Assembly: GCA_025360685.1 (NCBI GenBank)
Contig: JANYBR010000079.1
Location: 1-12,315, forward strand
From: Pseudomonadota bacterium
GTDB taxonomy: Bacteria; Pseudomonadota; Alphaproteobacteria; Micropepsales; Micropepsaceae
Length of the DNA stretch: 12,315 nt
Direction of reading: 5' to 3'
Under the pieces are notes generated by a model. The model saw only the letters and a program-made list of their open reading frames with translations, was not told the DNA's origin and did no database searches. The translations under genes and the position numbers were made by a program. Below, in pieces: positions 6,333 to 12,315 of this stretch (position 1 is its first letter; each line of letters begins with the position of its first letter).

Positions 6333-6531
6333 CTGGCCCAAATTGTTGCGGGGACTACGCTCATGCGCCTCAACCTTGCAGTGCGATCACACAACGAACA
6401 TGCCGCTGAGAACAGTGCGCCGGGATCGCGTACAGTTTGCCTGAGACTGAGAATGCGTCAACCGAACCGCCGATGGACATTGCGGGCTCGTGCGCTGCTC
6501 CAGTCGACACAAATCAACCACGCGACGGGAG

Positions 6532-7137
6532 CTAGGGTGGTGACGCACACAGGTTCAATGCGTCGCGATGGACCCCGTCGATAATCTGCGCGAGTGCGAT
6601 GTTGAACGAAGCCTGGGACTCACTCTGTCCGCCGCCCCACGTCAAGCCATTGTCGGTTCCACGATAGAGCTCGACATCCGGCGCGCGACCCTCACGCTCA
6701 TAGCGCACGCGCAACACCACATTTGCCGAGCGTGTCTCGCCCGTGATGTTGATGACATAGGCTTTGATGAGTTCGGCGTTGAGCGTGAGTCCGGATGGAT
6801 AGTTTGTCGCTTGATCGTCCAAGACGATCCTTGGATCGCTGCTCAGGGATGCGAGGCTGGAGCGCACTAGACTTATGCTGTCACCGGTGCGGACCGCCTG
6901 ATTCGCGATGGTTCCGAGCGACTGCGGATCCGGGCGCAGGTCCTGAACGCCACCGATTTTGACATGACAAATCGCTGCGGTCCCGGGCTTTGTTGCCGAC
7001 GCCGCCCAGGCCGGCTTGGCGGGCGGTTCGAATTGGTCCGACATCTGAAGCGGCGCCGTGCTCACGCATGCCGCAAGCAGCAACGGGACGGTTGCCGCGG
7101 TCACGACGCGAAGTGACAGCTGCCGCACGCGCGTCAC
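6532..7137 (-). CDS. Putative outer-membrane or periplasmic lipoprotein, family unrecognised
   Basis: A 201-residue predicted lipoprotein. The N-terminus is a lipoprotein signal: basic residues, hydrophobic core, lipobox LAAC with lipidated C24. The mature part starts with a proline/alanine-rich tether (about 25-55), then one compact domain with two cysteines, C57 and C197, that could form a disulfide. It includes a conserved-looking segment, DLRPDPQSLGTIANQAV (66-82), and a strand-rich middle. A YajG-like fold is conceivable, but I do not recognise the family. The start is a GTG at 7137, with AGGTGA about 8 nt upstream overlapping the end of the previous gene. It begins 7 nt after that gene's stop codon, so the two form one transcription unit. 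Confidence 0.75.
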   Translation of the reverse strand: MTRVRQLSLRVVTAATVPLLLAACVSTAPLQMSDQFEPPAKPAWAASATKPGTAAICHVKIGGVQDLRPDPQSLGTIANQAVRTGDSISLVRSSLASLSSDPRIVLDDQATNYPSGLTLNAELIKAYVINITGETRSANVVLRVRYEREGRAPDVELYRGTDNGLTWGGGQSESQASFNIALAQIIDGVHRDALNLCASPP

Positions 7138-7144
7138 GGACGGT

Positions 7145-7933
7145 TCACCTGGAGGCCGCCGGACTGCCTCCCGCACTCGCGGGTCCGCCAAGGTCACCAG
7201 CCAGTCGTGCTGCCAAATCTGAAGCACCCTTCTTGAGAGCGGCGCGCAAGACAGCGCCGTGGTCTGCGCTCCACTCCGCGATATTCTGATCGCGATCGAT
7301 GGTCGGACTGGGAGCGGGGGCATCAAAGCGGAATGCGTTGCGATAAAGGGCGTTTTCCAGCGCGCTCGGCGAGCTCGCCTTGCCCGGTCGCAACGCGCGC
7401 AACGCGTCGCTATTGGCGTACAGCCCGGCATTGAGCGTGATTGTCAACGCAGAGGCGTCGTTCGAGAGCTGATAGTCCATCGTCGTGAACAGCACCGCTT
7501 CGTCCTTCGAGCCTACGAGCTCGGTGTCAAAGCCTTTTGGTGTTACGTCCTTGACGACATGAACGTCATGCACATGCAGCCAGTCGAGATGGGAGAGCGA
7601 GTCCTTTAGATCATCGCGCATCATGGCATCGAAATCGAAGTCCACGACTGCATCACGCAGCGGCTTCACCGCGGTCTCCGCCTTCGAGGTTCGAACGCTG
7701 TTCACGCCGGCATCGATCAGTGCGAGCAGGAGTCCGCCACCCCCCGCGGCGGCAATCTGCGAATCCGGCACGAAGACGTAGATCTCGCTTTGGCGGATCG
7801 GCACCACAACTTCGCTGGAGGAGATCTCGCTTCGCGCCTGGCCAGGCAGCGGCTGGGTGGGAGGCAGCGTTGCACAAGCCGCCAGCAAAAGAAGCGGCGA
7901 CAGTTTCATGAATCTTGGAAGGCATGAATGCAT
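7145..7933 (-). CDS. Putative lipoprotein, family unrecognised
   Basis: A 262-residue predicted lipoprotein, first gene of a two-lipoprotein unit. Signal sequence with lipobox LAAC, lipidated C20. The mature part has a proline-rich tether, then SEIYVFVPDSQI and a glycine-rich hydrophobic stretch (AAAGGGGLLLALIDAGVN), a long charged segment with FDFDAMMRDDLKDSL, and a C-terminal helix with DLAARLAGDL. No catalytic motif is visible. Start: the ATG at 7933 has GGGGGA well placed upstream; the ATG at 7909 (giving C12) has no ribosome site but is also possible. Further upstream starts (to 8014) would bury the signal peptide. Pairing with the next lipoprotein suggests one envelope complex or assembly function. 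Confidence 0.72.
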   Translation of the reverse strand: MHSCLPRFMKLSPLLLLAACATLPPTQPLPGQARSEISSSEVVVPIRQSEIYVFVPDSQIAAAGGGGLLLALIDAGVNSVRTSKAETAVKPLRDAVVDFDFDAMMRDDLKDSLSHLDWLHVHDVHVVKDVTPKGFDTELVGSKDEAVLFTTMDYQLSNDASALTITLNAGLYANSDALRALRPGKASSPSALENALYRNAFRFDAPAPSPTIDRDQNIAEWSADHGAVLRAALKKGASDLAARLAGDLGGPASAGGSPAASR

Positions 7934-8341
7934 TTGGTTCCCCCGGCAACAGAATTTCCCACGGCTACTCGATGAAGCGCCGCCGATCTCAGGCTTATCC
8001 TGCCCGATGTCCAAAAATGCTAGGGGACAATTCTATGGAGCGCAAGATCGCTCCCTTCCTGACGCGGGATACCAGCCAGCGAATCGTTCAAACCAAATCT
8101 TGGTAAATTCGGCGACGTAGTTTCGGAAGCAACAGCGGCAAAAGTGCAAATTCGGACACAAGGTCACGTGACAGCCGAAGTGTGCCCAAACGCGTGCCGT
8201 TGCAGCAGGGCTGTCGAAATCGTGCCAGCTATTCGTCGAGTTGGACCACGGTCAATGGTCCCGCTAGACTCGCCAACCCGCGTGCGAGGAATGGAGTAAA
8301 CCGGCCGGATCGTCGTGACCGGTCCGGCTGGACGGATAACG
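7934..8341. other. Divergent intergenic region with a leader hairpin
   Basis: 408 bp between the lipoprotein pair (-) and the glycosyltransferase gene (+). No gene could be supported: short open frames here have no family-like features. An inverted repeat CCGGCCGGA/TCCGGCTGG (8301-8309 and 8323-8331, one G-T pair) ends 10 nt before the glycosyltransferase ATG and could hide its ribosome site in the mRNA. Promoters for both sides must lie here but no box pair stands out. Confidence 0.4.
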
Positions 8342-9538
8342 ATGTGGAAATTTATCCGCGCCGAATTCGCCAAGACATCAGCGAGCAGGCTGCTGGTGAT
8401 TTTGTGGATCGGCGGCCTGATCGGCCTGTCGCTGCGCGCGGCGTTGTTTGGCGGTTATATCGCCAACAGTCACGGACAACCCATTCCGGGCGAGTTTCTC
8501 ACGACATGGTCGGCCGGCCAGATGATGGCGTCGGGCCGTGCGGCAGCGGCCTATGATGCCGATCTGCTGCATCAACTGCAGGTCGCGGACGTCGGCCATC
8601 CGTTTGTCGGCTACTTCATCTGGTTCTTCCCGCCGCCTTTTCTGTTTGTCGCTGCGCTGTTGGCGCAATTTCCGTTCGTGGCCGCCTATGTCGGCTGGTC
8701 CGTCGTCACGTTCATCGCCTACGCCGCCTGCACAGCTCGTATTTTTCGCGACCGGGCCGCCAGCATCATCTACGGTCTGTCGCCCGCCGCATTCATGTCT
8801 TTCATTATCGCGCAAGACGGACTGTTCACCGCAGCGCTGTTCGGCACCGCTCTTCTGACCCTTAATAAGCGGCCGATCGCGAGCGGATTGCTGTTTGCTG
8901 CGCTCGCCTACAAGCCGCAGTTCGGGTTGCTCGTTCCCGTGGCATTGCTGGCGGGAGGCTATTGGCGGACCTTCGCCACCGCCGCTGCCGCGACCGGCAC
9001 ATGGTTGATTGCGTGGCTTGTGCTCGATCCGGCTGTGATCATTTTATTCCTGCGCGGCCTGTTTTTGGCGAACCGCGAGTTGCTCACGCTGGGGCATCAA
9101 GGCTTGCACAAAATCCAGAGCATCTACGGCCTGTCGCGAACCGTGGGATTGAACGACGACTGGGCCAGCGCCCTGACCGTAATCTGCGGCGTGGCATTGC
9201 TTGGCATCGTTGTCCTGGCCTGGCGCAGCGCACTTTCCTATCCCGCCAAGGCAGCGATACTTGTCCTGTGTTCGCTTGGCGCGACACCTTACCTCTACAT
9301 ATACGATTTCCCGCTGCTCACGATCGCAATCGGATTTCTCTGGCGTGATGCCGCTTTTGACGGGTTCGAGCGCGCCGCAATCGCGATTGCCTATGTCCTG
9401 ATCGCCGCCTATGTCCTGATCGCGATTCCCGTGGGACCATTTGCGGTCTTCGCTGTTGGACTGTGCGTCGCACGCCGTCTGGTTCGCCTGCGGCGTGGTG
9501 CAGAAACTTTGCAGCCGCTTCTGCCTCGCACAAGCTAG
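8342..9538 (+). CDS. GT87/DUF2029-type polytopic membrane glycosyltransferase
   Basis: A 398-residue integral membrane protein with about 9-11 hydrophobic helices and a basic C-terminal tail. It matches the GT-C fold family GT87 (DUF2029), which moves sugars from polyprenyl-phosphate carriers onto periplasmic glycans or lipids. Family marks are the first outer loop with an acidic residue (GEF, E51) followed by WSAGQMMASGRAAAAYD, the FPPPFLFVAALL segment near residues 95-107, LAYKPQFGLLVPVALLAGGYWR in the middle, and a late YLYIYDFPLL segment. Most relatives I recall carry Asp where E51 stands. Start: ATG at 8342 with GGACGGA upstream; an in-frame GTG at 8315 is an alternative. Acceptor is unknown. 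It stands alone on the + strand, 127 nt before a small membrane protein gene. Confidence 0.8.
   Translation: MWKFIRAEFAKTSASRLLVILWIGGLIGLSLRAALFGGYIANSHGQPIPGEFLTTWSAGQMMASGRAAAAYDADLLHQLQVADVGHPFVGYFIWFFPPPFLFVAALLAQFPFVAAYVGWSVVTFIAYAACTARIFRDRAASIIYGLSPAAFMSFIIAQDGLFTAALFGTALLTLNKRPIASGLLFAALAYKPQFGLLVPVALLAGGYWRTFATAAAATGTWLIAWLVLDPAVIILFLRGLFLANRELLTLGHQGLHKIQSIYGLSRTVGLNDDWASALTVICGVALLGIVVLAWRSALSYPAKAAILVLCSLGATPYLYIYDFPLLTIAIGFLWRDAAFDGFERAAIAIAYVLIAAYVLIAIPVGPFAVFAVGLCVARRLVRLRRGAETLQPLLPRTS
9389..9424 (+). repeat. 18-bp tandem duplication inside the glycosyltransferase gene
   Basis: Two adjacent 18-bp units (9389-9406 and 9407-9424) beginning GCCTATGTCCTGATCGC differ only in the last base. 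They add six residues (AYVLIA twice) to the last hydrophobic segment without breaking the frame. This looks like a recent slippage event. Confidence 0.8.
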
Positions 9539-9665
9539 GGTCGAGCTTGGCGACAATCGCGAGCGGCTCTGGCGTTCCCTGTAAAACGACACAGCACCAC
9601 GGCTTCCTCAACAACACCGAATCTGCTGCTAGTTTGTCTCCTTGATATCGCCCAGGGGAGATCGA

Positions 9666-10157
9666 ATGACACTTTCGGATTTTGCCACGTTCAGCACCGC
9701 CATCAGCGGCATTGCCGTGACGGTTTCGCTCATCTACCTCATCATCCAGACGCGACAGAGCACCAGACATACGCGCGCGCTGATCCAGCAGGGTCAGTCG
9801 GCCAGAACCACGGCGATTGTGCTCGCGAACCAGACGCACGACATTTCTGCCGTCTGGGTCGAAGGAAATGGCGGCAACCCGACCCCGGAAACGATCAGGA
9901 AAGCTCAGTTTTTCCTCATGTGCCAAACCTCGGTCACTGCCTTGGAAGACATATTCGCCCAGCACAATGAGGGCCTGATGACGGACGAAGTTTTTGCCCG
10001 AAATTGCCACGTACATCGTCGTTTGTTGTCTCAACCGGGATTCAGAGCCTATTGGAACTCGCAAAAGACTGAACTCGAAGAAGTCGCGCCCAAATTTTGC
10101 GCCTTCGTGGACGGGCTGTGTGTCGGAGATGCTACCGAATTCAGTTTCGGAATCTAG
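9666..10157 (+). CDS. Small single-helix membrane protein of unknown function
   Basis: A 163-residue protein with one N-terminal membrane helix (about residues 9-28, ISGIAVTVSLIYLIIQ) followed by a basic, helical stretch QTRQSTRHTRALIQQGQ and a soluble domain. The pattern of a membrane helix ending in SLIYLxIQxRQxTR is common among small uncharacterised proteins of Proteobacteria with no assigned function. The soluble part has QFFLMCQTSVTALEDIFAQHNEGLMTDEVF and a FRAYW motif. Start: ATG at 9666 with an excellent AGGGGAG site 5 nt upstream. Likely one transcription direction with the glycosyltransferase, but 127 nt apart. Confidence 0.75.
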   Translation: MTLSDFATFSTAISGIAVTVSLIYLIIQTRQSTRHTRALIQQGQSARTTAIVLANQTHDISAVWVEGNGGNPTPETIRKAQFFLMCQTSVTALEDIFAQHNEGLMTDEVFARNCHVHRRLLSQPGFRAYWNSQKTELEEVAPKFCAFVDGLCVGDATEFSFGI

Positions 10158-10205
10158 CGCCGGCGCGCGTGTTTGCGGCGCGGTAACAGGGCGGCGACCA
10201 AATTG

Positions 10206-10354
10206 TTTCCTCCCCCGTTGTCACGGGGGAGGTGGCTCAGACGAACGGAGTTCGGCTGAGACGGAGGGGGCAGCACGCGCGTCGGGGCGCTGAGGCTACC
10301 GCCCCCTCCGCCTCGCGTTGCTCGGCACCTCCCCCGTAACCACGGGGGAGGAAA
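10206..10354. repeat. 149-bp composite inverted repeat made of nested hairpins
   Basis: The element begins TTTCCTCCCCC and ends GGGGGAGGAAA. Each end is itself a hairpin with a 9-bp stem CCTCCCCCG/CGGGGGAGG and a 6-nt loop (10209-10232 and 10328-10351). Inside are another hairpin (10236-10260, CTCAG...CTGAG) and a further matching pair CGGAGGGGG (10262-10270) / CCCCCTCCG (10302-10310). It has no coding capacity. CCTCCCCCG-type palindromes of this size are widespread intergenic repeats in several alphaproteobacteria, possibly non-autonomous transposable units. It lies directly upstream of the dnaG fragment. Confidence 0.75.
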
Positions 10355-10433
10355 GCTTGGGAAAGATGTGAGTCGCGTCACGCCGGGTCGGTATTTATTG
10401 GTCGCGGGCGCGCACAGGCCCTATCTTGTGTCC

Positions 10434-10712
10434 ATGCGCTTCAGCCCCAACCTGCTTGAGGAAGTTCTCCGCCGGACCGATATCGTCCAGCTGGTTGGCC
10501 GGCGCGTGAAGCCGACCCGCAAGGGCCAGGCGTTCTGGGGCTGCTGCCCGTTCCACAAGGAGAAGTCCGCTTCCTTCAAGGTCGAGAATGGCCGGCGCAC
10601 CTACAAATGCTTCGGCTGCGGCAGGGGCGGCGACGCGTTCAAATGGCTGAGCGAGACGATTATCGCGCTCGGCGCCATCGACCAAACGCCAATATCGATG
10701 CGAGTACAGTGA
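10434..10712 (+). pseudogene. dnaG: Truncated dnaG: DnaG primase zinc-binding domain only
   Basis: The first 75 codons encode the N-terminal CHC2 zinc-binding domain of bacterial DNA primase: MRFSPNLLEEVLRRTDIVQLVGRRV, then the ligand set C38-x2-H41-x17-C59-x2-C62 with the canonical spacing, and GGDAFKWLSET. A full DnaG has about 600 residues with TOPRIM and helicase-binding domains; none of these follows. After about position 10658 the usual next residues (EG...) are missing, and the frame runs 17 codons through the antisense of the Lnt-like gene to a stop at 10712. The ATG at 10434 matches DnaG starts. carA and gatB/yqeY nearby support a native dnaG locus that was broken. The piece could still be expressed as a 92-residue zinc protein. 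Intact dnaG should exist elsewhere because it is essential. Confidence 0.8.
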
Positions 10713-12114
10713 GCACCACACATAGCCACCCGAATATGTCGCCGAACCGCCCGTAGATGGTCTGACCGATGCCCAGCGGTGCACGAGCCTTCAAGGTTGC
10801 GATTGAAGTCCTGCCGCTCGGCGCCTCGGCGGCAATGCGTCCGAAGGAATCGCTCACGCTCATCAGGCCGTCGTTCGCCGCGCGCACTATACTCATGCCC
10901 TGCTCCACTCCGCGCAGCACCGCCATTCGCGCGTGCCACTCGCCATCTGCATCGAAGTCCAGGGCAGGGACCAACAAAACTTGCGCGCCGAGACTTGCGT
11001 ACTCGCGCGCGAGCGACGGAAAATCGAGATCCTTGCAGATCGCTACACCCAGCCGTGCGCCATCAACGACGACAATTGAAAGATCGTGACCCGGCCGAAA
11101 TTCGTAATTGATCAGGGGGATCAGGTGTTCCTTCGAATAGTCGCCGCGCATGGCGCCGTTTTCGTCGAAGAACCAGGCTCGATTTTCCCGGTGGTCGGAC
11201 TTGCCGATGTTCACGCCCACGAGCAGTCCGACTCGATGCTGGCGAGTCCAGCCGGCGTATCGTGCCTTGGCCTGGATAACGTCCCGTTCCTTCAAATCTT
11301 CCATCATTTCCGGCAGCACAATGATCTGAGTTCCCGGCGTTACCATCCTGGCTGCGGCCGATCGATAGTTTGTGGCGCTGGGACCATTCAAAGCGGCCGC
11401 TGTCATGTCTATATCCGTGGCGGCCATCCCGACCTCGATGCTTCTGGCCAGCGGCGCTTGCGACAGCCGGGCAACGCCGAATGTCAGCGCGGCAACCAGC
11501 ACGGCGAGCGGCAAACCATAGGCGAGCCTCGGACGCTCCACCTTCCCGCCGAGCATCAAAGCGACGGCAAAGGTCGAAGACAAAAGCGACACGAGAAACA
11601 CAATAATCGGCGTTCCGCCAAGTGAGGCGATTTGGATGACGGGCAGAACCTGCATCTGGCTGTACGCCCAGCTTCCGAGTGTTCCATTTGGCGAGACGGC
11701 CGCGAAAAGAAAATCGACAGCGGCCGCAACAACGGGAAACGCGAACGGCAGTAGAAAATGCCGCGAGCCCCCTGCTGCCCATCGCCATATCACGATCATT
11801 GCGAAGAGCGGCACCACTCCGGGCAGTGCAAAAACCGCCATGAGCACGGCAATAATGAATGGATTGAGCGATGCCGAAGCAAACGAATTGAAATAGTAGA
11901 CTGCCATCGACGCCTGTCCCACCAACGCAGCAAACAAGGCCAGACCAACTAGCTCTCGGTTCGATCGGGTGAAACGGACAGCCAGCAGCAACGGCAACGG
12001 GGCAAGCCACGCGATCGGCCAAAGAGGATCGAGGCACTGAACGAATGTCAGACCAATTCCTGTCGCTCCGGCGCCAACCCAGCGCCAGAAAGGCTTTTCC
12101 ATCACTGCATTCAT
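10660..12114 (-). CDS. Apolipoprotein N-acyltransferase (Lnt)-like membrane nitrilase
   Basis: A 484-residue protein with the Lnt layout: about six or seven N-terminal membrane helices (to residue 215), a periplasmic carbon-nitrogen hydrolase domain (about 225-440), and one C-terminal helix (about 458-476). Lnt moves an acyl chain from phospholipid to the N-terminal cysteine of lipoproteins. The catalytic triad is in place: E269 (VLPEM), K328 (YSKEHLIP) and C360 (GVAICKD). Differences from standard Lnt are notable: the loop after Lys reads IPLINYEF instead of the usual VPFGEY, and C-Y-E after the nucleophile is C-K-D. It may be a divergent paralogue with another acyl donor or acceptor. ATG at 12114 is preceded by GGAGA at 5-nt spacing. 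Its stop codon sits at the dnaG breakpoint. Confidence 0.82.
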   Translation of the reverse strand: MNAVMEKPFWRWVGAGATGIGLTFVQCLDPLWPIAWLAPLPLLLAVRFTRSNRELVGLALFAALVGQASMAVYYFNSFASASLNPFIIAVLMAVFALPGVVPLFAMIVIWRWAAGGSRHFLLPFAFPVVAAAVDFLFAAVSPNGTLGSWAYSQMQVLPVIQIASLGGTPIIVFLVSLLSSTFAVALMLGGKVERPRLAYGLPLAVLVAALTFGVARLSQAPLARSIEVGMAATDIDMTAAALNGPSATNYRSAAARMVTPGTQIIVLPEMMEDLKERDVIQAKARYAGWTRQHRVGLLVGVNIGKSDHRENRAWFFDENGAMRGDYSKEHLIPLINYEFRPGHDLSIVVVDGARLGVAICKDLDFPSLAREYASLGAQVLLVPALDFDADGEWHARMAVLRGVEQGMSIVRAANDGLMSVSDSFGRIAAEAPSGRTSIATLKARAPLGIGQTIYGRFGDIFGWLCVVLTVLASILAFGRWRRAR

Positions 12115-12315
12115 CTGCGTCTCCGGTCAGTTTCGTCACGCCTTGTGACAAGCCCCCCTTTGATGCGTCGGTAGCCGAACCAGATGCGCCCGAGCGAACC
12201 TTTACGCCGTTGTGGATGAGTTCCTTTAAAGTGGTGATTTTGCAGATGGTTTGTTCTGTGCCGATGGCGCTCCATACACCCACGAATGTCGGAGTTTCCT
12301 TCGGGGACGATGTCG
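12115..12315. other. Upstream region of the Lnt-like gene
   Basis: 201 bp to the window edge with no gene I can support. It holds the ribosome site of the Lnt-like gene (GGAGA on the minus strand, ending near 12120) and a short inverted repeat TTGTCACAAG... on the minus strand around 12138-12155. No convincing promoter box pair was found. Confidence 0.35.

Noticed and set aside
11063..12283. Minus-strand 406-codon frame overlapping the Lnt-like gene, starting with a KGGLSQGVTKLTGD stretch reminiscent of CsbD proteins
   Set aside because: Only about 17 residues near 12110-12160 look CsbD-like, no CsbD start or end is present, and the rest of the frame is an out-of-frame reading of the Lnt-like gene; treated as coincidence.

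Overview
The window reads as GC-rich chromosomal DNA from an alphaproteobacterium. The pointers are the carA / gatB-yqeY / dnaG neighbourhood, the ECF sigma / zinc anti-sigma pair, and two kinds of GC-rich palindromic intergenic repeat of the sort common in Rhizobiales and relatives. The order cannot be fixed from the sequence. The dnaG-like fragment keeps its zinc ligands, which as I recall many rhizobial and Caulobacter DnaG proteins have lost, so a less-studied lineage (for example Micropepsaceae-like) is possible. There are no rRNA, tRNA or CRISPR features, and I see no transposase or integrase.

Layout. 1-329: no secure gene, one GC-rich hairpin. 330-1094 (+): SAM-dependent methyltransferase, followed by a palindromic repeat (1131-1206) and a 12-bp-stem terminator-like hairpin (1233-1270). 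1314-3944 (all -): a four-gene envelope-stress-type cluster read in the order ECF sigma factor, zinc-binding transmembrane anti-sigma factor, Tat-exported metallophosphoesterase, exported cupredoxin. Both the sigma gene and the metallophosphoesterase gene are preceded by the same bipartite motif, GGGAATAAA-N13-CGGTC, with identical spacing. This is the likely promoter of the sigma factor itself and implies autoregulation plus a second internal promoter. 3945-4175: gap with three hairpins. 4176-5719 (-): carA and, 2 nt after its stop codon, a small cupin gene. 5720-5867: divergent promoter region with good sigma70-like boxes facing both ways. 5868-6332 (+): GatB/YqeY-domain protein.

6333-10433 looks accessory: two adjacent lipoprotein genes (-), a GT87/DUF2029 membrane glycosyltransferase (+), a small one-helix membrane protein (+), and a 149-bp composite inverted repeat. 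At 10434 (+) a gene begins that is clearly the N-terminal zinc-binding domain of DnaG primase, but homology stops after about 75 codons, exactly where the 3' end of a convergent gene begins. That gene (10660-12114, -) encodes a divergent apolipoprotein N-acyltransferase (Lnt)-like membrane nitrilase. The dnaG piece is therefore a truncated remnant at a rearrangement junction.

The most interesting items are the ECF regulon with its duplicated promoter, the dnaG breakpoint, the Lnt-like protein with altered active-site neighbours, and the unrecognised lipoprotein pair. No obviously new defence or mobile system is visible.
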